DNA of 64,000 nucleotides from Notolepis coatsorum (lineage: Eukaryota; Chordata; Actinopteri; Aulopiformes; Paralepididae), in contig OZ020585.1 of NCBI GenBank assembly GCA_963971535.1, positions 29,225,131 through 29,289,130 on the forward strand, in the 5' to 3' direction. Positions 44,876-57,400 of this stretch are shown here, in pieces. Position 1 is the first letter of the stretch. Each line of letters starts with the position of its first letter. The notes beneath the pieces are model-generated. The model was not told the origin of the DNA. It did no database searches and worked only from the letters and a program-made list of their open reading frames with translations. Position numbers and translations under genes: made by a program.

Positions 44876-45109
44876 TGTGAGGTCATGAATTCGTGACCAA
44901 ATTAGTGAAGACTCAAATAATCTTTGTTTGAGCTATTACATCCAATTCGGTTGTATTTAACTACAGATCTGAATCAGAAAAGTACCCATCTTCCAGTAAA
45001 ACATGACTGTGTGGCTACTGTCGTTGGAGAGAGATAGTGGCCATGTTCCCTGTTGGAACTGGGACTTTATAGGGTCATGTGTGTGTGATTTGTCCTGCAT
45101 TCTTCAGAC

Positions 45110-45465
45110 AGACCCCTCTTGTTGGTTCTCGCGTCCGGTGACCCATACTCTGTAGTGATTGACTGGGCTCTAGTCTAGAGTAGACTGGGTGATGTCCCTC
45201 TCTCTGGTCCAGTTGGGAGCAGAGTCCGTTCCCTCCCAGAAACAATGGACAGACTTGTCCTCACTCCACCTTGCCATTAATCTCGTGTATTCAGTCCTCT
45301 ACCCTGAAGCCTGACGACTGACGAGACCCAGCATAAACTACAGTACTACCAGTGTCCTCAAGGGGCGCACTACTGACGGACGCCTCGTCTCGCTCTCGAC
45401 TTTGGATTTGGATTCTCGAGCCGCACGTCTCCACCAGCGCCTTTCAATATCATTTTCCTACAATA
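45110..45465 (+). promoter_or_regulatory. srrm1: probable srrm1 promoter and 5' UTR
   Basis: A transposon-poor stretch directly before the start codon, rich in CG dinucleotides from 45365 (GGGGCGCACTACTGACGGAC, CTCGTCTCGCTCTCGAC). No TATA box is evident, and no transcription start can be fixed by sequence. Confidence 0.4.
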
Positions 45466-45486
45466 ATGGACGCGGGATTCTTCCGC
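45466..45486 (+). CDS. srrm1: srrm1 coding exon 1
   Basis: 21 coding nt, MDAGFFR, phase 0 at the GTAAGA donor. The initiator context is CAATAATGG. Confidence 0.93.
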
Positions 45487-48400
45487 GTAAGATCTTTAAA
45501 ATATTACAACTGTCATTGCATTGTGTTTTTGCTATACGTCGTCGTACAATGATCGTTTTCCGTGGGCATATGTTGAATTGGTAACGCTACTGCTAGCATA
45601 GTAGCTAGCTTGGCTAATCGATGGCGTTGGTGCCACCGCTCAGGCGCAGGCTATGAACTGAAAAGACACTGTTCCGTTTAATACAGATAATAGACTACAT
45701 GCATTATGTCCAAATTAAGAAAAAAATCTCATTTGTACGTGTCGACATGTTCCCAACACCAACACAGTTTTTTCCCAAATGTGAGAAAAGCCGTTGTATT
45801 GGCAGCAACTAGACGGGGCCTGGCCGGCTAACTTTGAGCTAGTTGGCTCAGAGATGGCGACCGTGGAGCCGGGGCGGCGCAGCGCCGTGTCCGTGCTGCC
45901 GACGGCCAGTGTTAGATATAACCAAGTTAGTTACTTTCACCCCACTTCCACTCGCTATGTGGCTAGTGCTTAGTTTGTGTCATCGTTATGCCGTCAAAAC
46001 GGTAGATTTTTTTAGCTATTTTGGCGGCTTCCAAGGCCTCGAGTTGAGTTTGCTAACTTCAACGTATCGTTAGCTAACTAAACATCATGTCTGCCTTCTT
46101 CTGGTAGCAGCACGTTAGCACGCAGGTCACGTGATGAGCCCTCTGGTCTGTTTAGTCCAGGCTTCTGATATCAGCCAACATTCACTGACTATCAGATCTG
46201 GTGGATCTGGCTTCTTCAGCCAGCCATGTCCCATCATGTGACCAAACATGCTACCAAAATCAGTATCACAAACGCAGAATTGGTTTGATTGAAAACGTTA
46301 TTAACAGATTGCAGAATGGGTACAGTACGGCTCAATACATACAATTGTTAAGGGGATGCAGACCAGAGAGAGACGTTCGTCTTGTTTACATCATCATTAC
46401 TTTATTGGCCATCAGTACACCCAGTTCTGCAGACCCACTGGCACTTTATGGTCAGATTCAATGGTGAATGTAATTGTGCCAATTAAATAATCAAGTAAAG
46501 ATTTGTTCATTTGTCTCATCCTCCAGGGCACAAGTGCGGAACAAGACAACCGCTTCAGCAACAAACAGAAGAAGCTGCTGAAGCAACTCAAATTTGCAGA
46601 ATGTCTGGAAAAGAAGGTACAATTCACAAACGGTGCCCTACCCCTCAGTTTGATATTGCCCTTTTAGAGGGTATAGCCTTTATATAATTGTATTTTCTTA
46701 TTGTGAACATAGCCTACAAAACATACAATGCATTTATCCTACTTACACGTTTGGTCCATCTAGTCAACACCAAGTGTAGCTCGTTTCCAGAAGTCATAGA
46801 ACTCCACTGAAGATATATCGATAAGTTATGCATTATTGTTGACTATTTTTTCATATTGCTAGGTTTTTAGCAAGTTTTTCCTTACCTTTGCTGGGGTATG
46901 TCTGGGAGTGTTGCATTTATTTATTTTACATTTTATTTAGGATTTCATGGTGTGTTTTGTTTTGTTCTTGATTCATTGTGATGTTTCTTCTTGACTTGTT
47001 TAACTCATTGAACGCCACGGATTAACCTCATCCTGTAGTAGCTACCGCCAACGCTGTAAACGATGGAACTCTCTCACCTTGTTTGCAGGGCTATAACTAT
47101 TTAAATATTATAGCTACGGATGCAATACTATGGCCCATTTGACATCGAGTATCGTTCAAGATGTGAAAAGGAATATTTTTTCCATCCATACATACCCGTT
47201 TTATACTGTGGTTTTAAGAGCGGTTTAGGGTTTAGGCTATGAAAACAATGCACAACCAAGCTGAAATTGACGTTAAATTGCTCTTACCTGTGGCTGATGA
47301 GATTCCAAAAAGAATATTCAAATTATTTGATTGCCATCTGCTAGATCGTATGTCCATTTGGCCATAACCCCCCACAGCATAATGAATCAGGCGTCCCGAA
47401 AGCGACTCAGGCCATGTCCAGACTAAGACGATCTTGGTAGTTTTAGGCAAAGTATTTGATCGTTTGCATCGTTCTGCCAGACGGAACTGCGTTCTGGCAG
47501 CCTGAAGACTGTACTTTTTGATACCACCTTTCAGAGTGCGCAACTCTAAAGACGGCTGGAGACGCCCCCCCGTTGCGCCACCATATTTACAAGCGATACG
47601 TTCTCTCCTGAACCGATGACGCGTATATAGCCCACCTCCCCCTTACCCCGCATGCGCAAACTCTCCAACCACCGTCAACAACAGATTGCCATCTCCCTTA
47701 ACACTTTGAGTGCCAGCGACATGTATTGTCGTCTTATCATGCCCCCCGTTGAGTGCCGACGACGCGAATTGTCGCTTTATTTTTTTATTGGCGATCTGAA
47801 TTCATATTTCATCAACCGAGTCTCCCGTTGGTACAGCAGACCCTCTAGGACAGAGGTGTCAAACTCATTTTCACAGAGGGCCACATCAGCATTATGGTTG
47901 CCCTCAAAGGGCCAAAGACCATATAAATGTTAATGTAATGTAAAATAAATGTAGCTACTCATTTACATATTGTTAAACATGTTGTTTCTGTATTTATTAC
48001 TTATTAAAGTTATACATATTGCATATGCATTTGCATAGATGTAAAAATATATGTTAGCTTATGTTATTTTAACAAATAATTTGTTTATCAGAACCCCATA
48101 TTACTCCATTAATCAATGATCAAACCATTCAAGTAAATAACAAAGAAGATCATCAAATACAAGCTATGACATTAAGTTTGTTCAAAACCTTTTTGTCACA
48201 GTCAAGAGGGGCAGAACTAACAACTGAGCTGCAAAGAACACGTGGGACAGATGTAGCAGATGTTACAAAAACAAATGGCTGCACACAACCTTGCAGAGGC
48301 CATACATCCAACTAATGGAAGATAGTTTAATTAACTTTAATTAACAGATTGCAGAATTGGTACAGTACAGTACAGCTCAATACACACAATTGTTAAGGGG

Positions 48401-51400
48401 ATGCAGACCAGAGAAAGACTTTCGACTTGTTTACATCAGGGTCCACCATTTTCAATTCGTAATGAAATTGATATTATGTGTCTGCATGAACACACAGCTG
48501 TAACTGTACTAAAAAATAACAAAATAAGGGTTGTCTCAGTTCACAACTATATTGGTTAAGTTTTGGGTGGGACTTGTTTGCGTCCCTACAGCTTCTTATT
48601 CAATTGAGCGAGATGCTCGGTTATGTCAGACAGCCAGTTTGCATCTGACAGTTCAGACAATATTTCTTCAACCCTTTGTTACCTATTCCGCCTGGATCTT
48701 TTTTGTATTTTGGGCTGTAAAATTGAATGAATGTCTGAGGAGTAAGTGCTTTTGGCTTTTTTCCTTTGTTACTTCATCAATACCTCAGATGTTCAACATA
48801 CATGTATGTGTAAGAATGTGTAATAACTAAGGCTGTCAAAGTTAAAGCTTTATTAACGCATTAACCCACAATTATTTTAACGCCGCTATTTTTTAACCCA
48901 AGATTAATGTTTAAAAAAAAAAAAAAAAAAAATCTTATTATAAAGTTACTACTTATGATTAACAAAGGCATTCGATGTGTGTTCTATTATGATATGTGTG
49001 TAGTGTTCTGATAACTACTATTGGTGAAGCGATGTCGAGATTCATTTGGTTTGGCAGCGGGAGCTAGATTTGCGAGAAGCATGCTGCAACTGCAGAGCTG
49101 ACAGTTGTGCGCGCACAGTGCAATACTCCAATTCAGCCATTGGCAATTCAGCTGTTGGGTGGGTGGCGCTGCTGAGCGGTCCCCAGACCGGACCTGAGAG
49201 CGCCGCTGGCTCTGCAGCTCTGCAGTTGCATACTATTGGTATGTTCTTCATTGGGAGGCAGAGATATAATAGTCATCACGCAACGTTTATATTTCACGAT
49301 AATGTTGCCGTCTCTCTCTGCCAAATTTCTCAGTTCTTCGCTTGATATAATTAATACAAATGTCCAATATAACGGAATTCGTTAGCTCATAAAAATGTGA
49401 TTATAACCTTGCCTATTGAAATACTGTACACCTCCAGTACAGTAGTTTGCGTGTCAGGTAGACCATTGATTGACAGTCGATTCTGCCAATTACAACGTCA
49501 CACCGTTGCACTCTGGCCGTCCGGCGCTGCAGCTGGACCCTATTGCCACACCGCTTGCACTCTGGCCGTCCGGCGCTACAGCTGGACCCATTGCCCACCT
49601 CTGCGGTTGATAACGCTAGCCAAGTTAGCTGTACACACATACAGTGGGCCAGTTGTAGGGGTGTAACAATGCATCGCAATGCATCGATCCTACTTTGCAA
49701 TATTTACAAAACATGACATTGTTTTCGAACTCTAGCCATGGGGAAATGTTTAGCCAATTCATGTTAAATTTGTATGTCTTCCCTCCGGCTCCAGTGGGTG
49801 TAGCTTCGCTAGCTACAGTGGCTACATTGGGTGCTACAGTGGGTGTAGCCTTGCTAGCTTGGCCAACTTCGCTAGCATGCTGGCTAGCGTCAGTATCTTG
49901 GTTAACGTTAACCATCACCTCTGTAACATGAGCTGCCTCGCCTGACTTCTCATTCTCCGGTATCTTTCGCGCAAAATAAAAATGAATGTGCTTCGACATG
50001 GCTGTATTATTGTTTGACTCAGACAGTGACGCAGCCGCTGATCATTACTTTCGGTTTCCAGTCGCGTGACCACAGGAAACTACTGTGATTGGAACGTTTA
50101 TGCGGCTGTGAACTGTGGGACTTGTAGTTTTTTTAACGATTCTCGCAGCGGAGAAAAAAAAGGACGAATGAGAGGCTGTACTCTGCACTCGCTGGCCCCA
50201 CTCGCACGCCGTGCGAGTACTTGATTTTGCATGTTCGCACGCACATATTTTTAGGGGCATATGCGAGCAATATGGTCGCACTGTAGAGCCCTGTGTCTGT
50301 GTGTGATGTTGTGGAAATGAGAGAATCGATTTCTCAGCTTGCTTCTATAGCGTGCATAAGTACACATATACTATCGATAATCTAGCGTTTATTTGAAAAC
50401 TATTCATAAATAGGCCGACAAATGAGCGTGTCTAGTGTATTCGAGAATATTCCAATAAATGCCGTTTATGAGGGAATCTTTCTATTTTCCGGACATTTTC
50501 GAGAGAACGATAGCTTTTCGAAATGCTATAAAAAGGATATGAACCGATTGAAAAAAACAATCCGTTTCGACAATGTTGACTGCAAACAAGTCATTGATAA
50601 GCGACGGGCAGATTAGACACAGCCATAATTTAAAACATAGAAAAACGCATAATCTAACATTGAAGTGGGTGGCGGCATTCAAGGGGGTAAAAAGGAAAAC
50701 ATGGCCGGCATCGAAAGTGTTAACAGTGTTACAGAGCTTGATCGGGCTTTTACAGCTAAATGTACTTTTTCTGAAAACCCAAGTAGTAGCCAAGCATACT
50801 GTTCCATAGCATACCCCTTCAGTTGATCATGACAAATCCTCTCTTACCTTGACGATTAAAAAGCCTCCATAATTTAGTAAATAGTAGAGTTGTACCGATA
50901 CCAGTATCGGAAATGCCGCCGATACTGCCTAAAATGCTGGTATCGGTATCGGCAAGTACACGTGAATTGTAGCCTCCGATCCCATGATGTAATTTATCTC
51001 CTGCCGAGTCCTGCGGAGAGTGAGGATTATAAAATGAACATGTTTTAAAGTGTGATGCTGTGTCATTTTAACAGCAGATACACTTTCTTAAATTCCATTG
51101 TCCCCGACAGTGCTGGTGTGACGGGGAGCTCGGACGGGATGTGTTTTGCTGGTGTTATGATAGCATTAGCTGGAAAGATAGCTAGTTGGAACAACATCCA
51201 CTTTAACGTTACATCAAATCAGATGATCGCCTGTCCTTTCTCCAGGACCTAACACTGTCCGTGACCGGCTATCAACAATAATGCACCCACGGTGAATTGT
51301 ATAAGTAGCTACTGACTAGCGTTAGCTGACTATTACTAACGTTATCAAATGTCAATGCGGGAAGACGAGCTAGGTCAGTTAGCTTAGCTTGATAACGTTA

Positions 51401-54400
51401 CCGTGTCTAAAGTTGGTGCTATTCACATAATCCAGCAATAATGGCTGCAGACCTGCAAGCAAAGTACAGCAAGTGCCAAAGGATAAGAGTCTGAGGCGGA
51501 GTTTCAAAAGAGAATGTTGAATATTTATTTTGCATCAAAAATCACAACATGAACGTTCTATCTCCCACTAGCTTACAGACTGAATAGGGTATATCTGCAG
51601 AGCCACTGAGTAGCGAGTGCAACACCGTTTAATGTCCGTGTGGATCATTGGAGTAGGGTATATCTGCAGTGCTGCAGCCCATACTCATTGATTAATAATA
51701 CTAATACAAATCTATACAATCACCTGTTGAATAAATACCATTACTTTCTAGTTATGACTAAAAAAACAGTACAACAGTATCTGTTAAAAAAAAAAAAAAA
51801 TATAATTTATATTTTTTTTATTTTTATTTTTTTTATGTATGCACTGGTATCGGATAAATATCGGTATCGGCCGATACCCAAAGCTTAGGTATCGGATCGG
51901 AAAGGGAAAAATGGTATCGGAACATCTCTAGTAAATAGTATTCCCATGGCTGGTGCTGGGCTGTAGCCAGCTAGCGTTGATGCTATTCAATGCTATCAAC
52001 ATTAGCAAAATAGCTTACCAACTGAGGTAAACGTTAAATACGGACAACGTTTGCTACAATTACAGTGGTATCCTGAGGTAACGTTGGATACAGACAACGT
52101 TTGCTAGTCGAAAGGACTGGACACACACACACGGACAAGTTAAACATCAATTAATTTATTACAACACAGGTAGTTTGAGCTGCCTCCGACCGCACCACGC
52201 GGCTATTATATTATATACGGCTTTGTACTCTCCTGCCGATTAAAATCCACAGCTCTTCCTCCTCCTCATCACCGGCTGCCTGTGAAGCTGCACTTGTGCT
52301 GCGGTGTGTGTGTCTCTCCTATCCCCGTTGAAAACTAGCGTCGGCTCAAAACAAAAGCGCAGAACCGGACACACAAGTTGTTGAAAACAACGATCGACAA
52401 CACTTCCGGTCAGTTTTCAAAATAAAAGAGCGAAAAACAGGAAAGACATTTATTTTGTAAATTTTGGCACACACTTATTATCTTGACGTTTTCGATTTTA
52501 CAGAAACCTTTTTTTTTAAATGAAACTAAAACGAAAAAGATCAAAATAGTTTTAGTCTGGACAAGGCCTCAATGTGATCGGGTATCCCCCTCGGTCCAGG
52601 CTACTCAAACTCCACCCGGAGTAATTTCAATGATACACAGAGTCATACACAGTCTCAAAGGGAGTGCAACATCGGCCGCATTCCACCAGGCGGTGGTATT
52701 GGACCTTTGCGATCTCAGACACATTGGCTATGGTACCACAGCCTTCCTGGATGATTTATGAATGGAAATAGCGAATAAAAGGAATAATGATCCAATAACG
52801 TATATATATATACGTGGTTGGCGTTATTCGATTGTCGGACAAACACGTATATGTATGAACGGCGCTGAATGCGTAAGGAAGACGTTTCCGGCCCATGGGG
52901 ACATTAACATGTGCTGTCGGACCTTACAAATGAATTTGATTATGATAACAAACAAACAAAAAATTAAATTGAGTAAACTTGAGTTTCTGTCTCGTGTCTT
53001 GACCCCTAGGTGGACATGACGAAGGTGAACCTGGAGGTCATCAAACCTTGGATTACCCAGCGAGTGACAGAGATTCTGGGATTCGAGGATGACGTCGTCA
53101 TAGAGTTCATATTTAACCAGCTGGAGGAGAAGGTAACGTCATCCCCCTTTTTTTTTACAGAAGCAAAGTGTTAAAAATAAGGGTATTGCTTAATGTGTAC
53201 AGAATCAATGAAAGGTTGTAAGAAAACAAAATCGCTTTCAATAAAAAATCTGAATTTAAATCAAATTGGGGTAAGACTAACAAGTGGTATCCAGTAGTAT
53301 TAGCATAAAAACAGATATGATATAACCTTGTTGTTACTGTGATGTGACAAAATGACTTTGCTCAGCAGTCTTCTAATGATGATGTGATTTATGATTTAAA
53401 AGGCCTGAACCAATATGGATGTTATACCTTGCATCAGAAGTATAGCACCAACACCTAATTAGCTCTCCTGAGCCCAAAGTCACTGAGCCCAACTCTCCCT
53501 TCACGATGCAGTGTGTGGTTTGAGGTGAGTTATGAGCAGGGATCGACAATGTCATGCTAGCGATAGACACACTTGAACAATGCCATATAATTGTCTCCTT
53601 AGATAATCTATCTACAATGCATTGTTAATGATATTCAGTGGACCCTAATTGGAATTGCACCAGTAGAAAGAAGGGCATTTTAAAATGACATACCCCATTG
53701 CTAATGGGTTTATGGCCTGATATTTTTGGAAGTCACATTTTGGCTGTGGCAATGAGAATCTGCATAATATTTCCTCAAGACTGCAGTGTGCATGTGCCCT
53801 GTTCTTATAGCCCTATAGGTTATTTGTTTCCCCATGTAAATCAGTACACTCTGACTAGTCTTGTTGTCAGTAAAGGTTTTCCCTCTGTCATATGTGCTTT
53901 GGAAGATGATAATTTGAGGAAACCATAGTAATTTATATTAAAAAAAATAAAAAAAGGCATTCCTACATAACATTGACAGTATCCTTTCCCATAGCATAGT
54001 TGATTGCAAGTCTTAATATATGATGCATAGAGAGATGTTAATTATTTTTAATGAATAACCCTCCTAGGATTCTCATTCAATTTAAGGTGCGGAAACCCAG
54101 TAAGGTATCGGTTAACTTTTTAGAATGCCTAATTTAAACACACCCCATTCATGGCTGGACCGAGGATGTATGTTGAGAAGAAATATTTTTGCATAAGAGA
54201 AAACAAATGTTTTGTTCTTTTTAGATCGCACTTATCACGTTGTTTCTCATGAAAAATATTACTTTGGTCTTATTAAATAGAAAGTCCACCCTAAAACAAT
54301 TGTCGCTTAAGTATAGACTTGTTCATATTATTCACAAAATTTAAACTGAGCTCGCTGTAATATTATAGAAATAACATCTGAATTCTATTTTAGGGAGGAT

Positions 54401-57400
54401 TTTCCTTTTTTAAGGATTCTGAACATGTAAAAAGTATCAGTTGGATAAAAAAACAAACATAAAATGACATTTAGACGATTATTTAAATAATTGATTGATC
54501 CAATGATAATTTATCAATCTAAATTATTCATTTTCATCCCCAAAACCCATTTTTATTTTTTTTACTTTTTTACATTTTAGGCTTATTTGCGTGAAATTTC
54601 TCCCATGAATGCACTTTGAAATCCTTGGTCCAGCTGGGTTGTGGTTAACTTTAGCATACTACTGCTTACTCAGATCGTGTAAGGGAAAGCAGTTGCATAA
54701 ACTATCGCTTTGATTTTTATTTTGTTTGCCATATTGTTTTGGGGATAAGTTGGGAAAGCTAAACGTAAAGGGTACCGTAGCCCATAGGAAAAGGCCTGTG
54801 ACCTGTGTAGCAAGAGAATTACGGGTATTTAAAAAATCATGCTTGTATCAGTTGTTGAAATAAAACCCCTTCATGCACTGTGTACTCATTATTGCTTGTT
54901 CGTCTCTTGCAATTTAGATAAATGATATTACATTAAAGCTCATGGTGGTTGAGTCTCAAGCAGTAGGGAGGCGGAAGCAAGCCAAGGGAGCTCCGTACCC
55001 CCTGATCCCGTGGGACTCACTGAAGACACCGGGACTGTACTTGCAGTGTTGGGTTTTGATGCACTCTGTATTGTGGATATCTGTTTAATCTCCTGGAGAA
55101 TTAGACTGTGGGGGAGACAAGAGAACATGATGGGAGACAGGGATGCAGTGGGAGGTGGGTGTGATTCTGGTAGTCGAGACAATTTGGTGTGTTAAAAATA
55201 ATTGTGGGTTGTAGCAAATACATTCTTAGAACTGTAATGATAGCATAGCAGTTGTATTGCATGCAGTGGGATGATTTAGAATTTTTATTTATTTTTTAAT
55301 CATGTTAGATATGGTCTCCCCTCAGCTAGCTCACATTATCTGTTCCAAGAGGATGTGAGTAGGATTTAAATGACAACCTCAGTTTGATAGGTTGCAATGA
55401 ATCAGTCCACTATTGGACCATGGTTCTTGAATATTTTTAGTCTTTTCCCCCCCAATTTTCTTTTGTGTATGATTCATTTTACATAGCTGTAGCTTAGTGA
55501 GGACCATGGGGTAGGCAGTCACCTGAATAGGACCCTCTTACCCCCCTAAGCCTTCTTGCCATGTTTAAATGTCCCCTTGGTCTTTTCTCTCTCCCCTTCG
55601 TGTGTGTGTTGCAGCACCCCGACAGCAAGATGATGCAGATCAACCTGACAGGCTTCCTGAACGGGAAGAACGCCAGGGAGTTCATGAAGGACCTGTGGCC
55701 CCTGCTGCTCAGCGCCCAGGAGAACATTGCCGGCATCCCCTCTGCCTTCCTGGAGCAGAAGAAGGAGGAGATCAAACAGAGACAGGTGAGAACCATCACC
55801 TGTTCTACTCAACTCAAAATAGACATCCTGGATGTCTCTTTTTTTTAACCCTTTCACTACCACACTACTAAATGGTTAACCCTTTCACTGCGACAATACA
55901 GAAGGTTAACCCTTTCACTGCCACACGACAAAGGGTTAAGAAGTCTTGCAACTATTTTTTTTATTTTTTATATATAACTTTATTTTTGAGCTTTTACTTA
56001 ACACTATGTGGACCGTCCACGAGTTAACTCGTGATTCGATTCCACCCGTTGAGGACCAGAGCCACGAGTTAACTCGTGGCGAGTTGTTATTGTTTTATTC
56101 CATATTTATAACGCTATTAACGTCCGCGATCGACATGCAGGACCTACCCACATATTTGATTTTCGAAACATGCAATACCGGCCAGATCCGCTTAGGGGCG
56201 CCATCGCTCCACTGCAGTATCATTGAGGGCGATTGAAAAAATAATCCTTTTCACTGTCTGTGGGCGGATCATATGAGCCTCGGTTCCAAACGAAGACCCT
56301 CCATCTTTGATCCCGTTACCGAGCGCATATTTCAGCCTGGAATAATGGGGTTTATGATTAGCCAATGGACATATCGATCTACCAGATTCCGATGACTAAT
56401 GACGAAATGCTGCCGGCGATCACATGGCCTGACGGTAGGATACTATTCCCCCAAATTACAGCTGGATTGGACATTGTTTTAAAACCTAATGTGATCGATC
56501 AGTGACATTGGCTACCTGAACGCACACTGTATTGCTATCAATAATACTAATCGGCGTTCCCCGCCGCCCCCATTTCATCCATAGATGCTCTGTAATAGTC
56601 CGGATGCTACGCAGTTTGTTTTATTTCATTCGTATATATACAGCAGAAATGGCGTTTGATATAACGGCGTCAACGTTTTTATCCTATTATCTAGCTCCCC
56701 AGAAAAAAGAGGAGACGAAAAGTGCGATAAACCTTATATTCACGACGCTATAAAATGACAACCAACCGATGGATTTTTATTTTCTTTAAGCCATTATGAA
56801 GGCACGGTTTATGCACTCAAGTGACAATGAGAATGGACAGATAGCAATACTATAAATTATATATATAGCTCTTAGAAAGTACATTGGTTTGTAAACAAAC
56901 CTCTGTCCTCTGGCCTATAAATCGGCGCAAGACTGGTCGCCAAAGTGTTAAGCATCATACAGTTCACATTAATAATATGACAACCACCACCACAAGACAG
57001 ACAGGCCAAACATGACTCACAGGACAGGACAGTGTTGTATGGTTGGGGGGGAGAGAGCTGTATTTGCTCTTGGTATGTCGGGTCTGTTTTGGTTGTGTCA
57101 TGGCAGTCTTTAACCGTCCGACGGCTCATATGTTGTCCATTTCGACCAGTGTCTGTCTTATGTCTCGGCATTCATTCTCAGCAGGAATGTAATTTTTTCC
57201 ATTGAGCTTATCTCTTCCACTATTCCCCTCCATGTCTCTTTGTCTGGAGCGGCCTCTTTGAGCCAGCTCCTTGTGATGGCCTTTTTACCAGCTATTGTCA
57301 TGATTTTGAACAGGTACAAGTCTTTATGGTCTCCTCTGTGGTCAAACCCAGGTATATCAACTGGGGTTCCATGGGGAATTCGTAGCTAAGGATTCTGTAC

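Larger units (their letters stand above)
47410..52566. mobile_element. about 5.2 kb DNA element with GGCC.TGTCCAGACTAA ends
   Basis: The left end GGCCATGTCCAGACTAAGAC and the right end TTAGTCTGGACAAGGCC are inverted repeats (one mismatch in the first 17). The surrounding P4 sequence reads continuously across the site if the insert is skipped. The flanks suggest a short duplication (CTCA or TCA). The superfamily is not clear, and no transposase of its own was recognised. It contains P6, several hAT pieces and LINE-A. Confidence 0.5.
47000..52885 (-). mobile_element. family P TTAA element, copy P4, split by a 5 kb transposon
   Basis: The right end is at TTAA 47000 (TTAACTCATTGAACGCCACG as read). 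It carries the reversed AATACTATGGCCCATTTGAC block and the AATATTCTTTTTGGAATCTC block (reverse, near 47310). After the insert at about 47410-52566, P sequence resumes at AATGTGATCGGGTAT and continues through the reversed central block (52660-52760) to the left end. There, palindromes ACGTATATATATATACGT (52798-52815) and a decayed second (52843-52856) lie 44 bp apart. The left TTAA appears decayed (GTAA near 52873). Confidence 0.7.
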
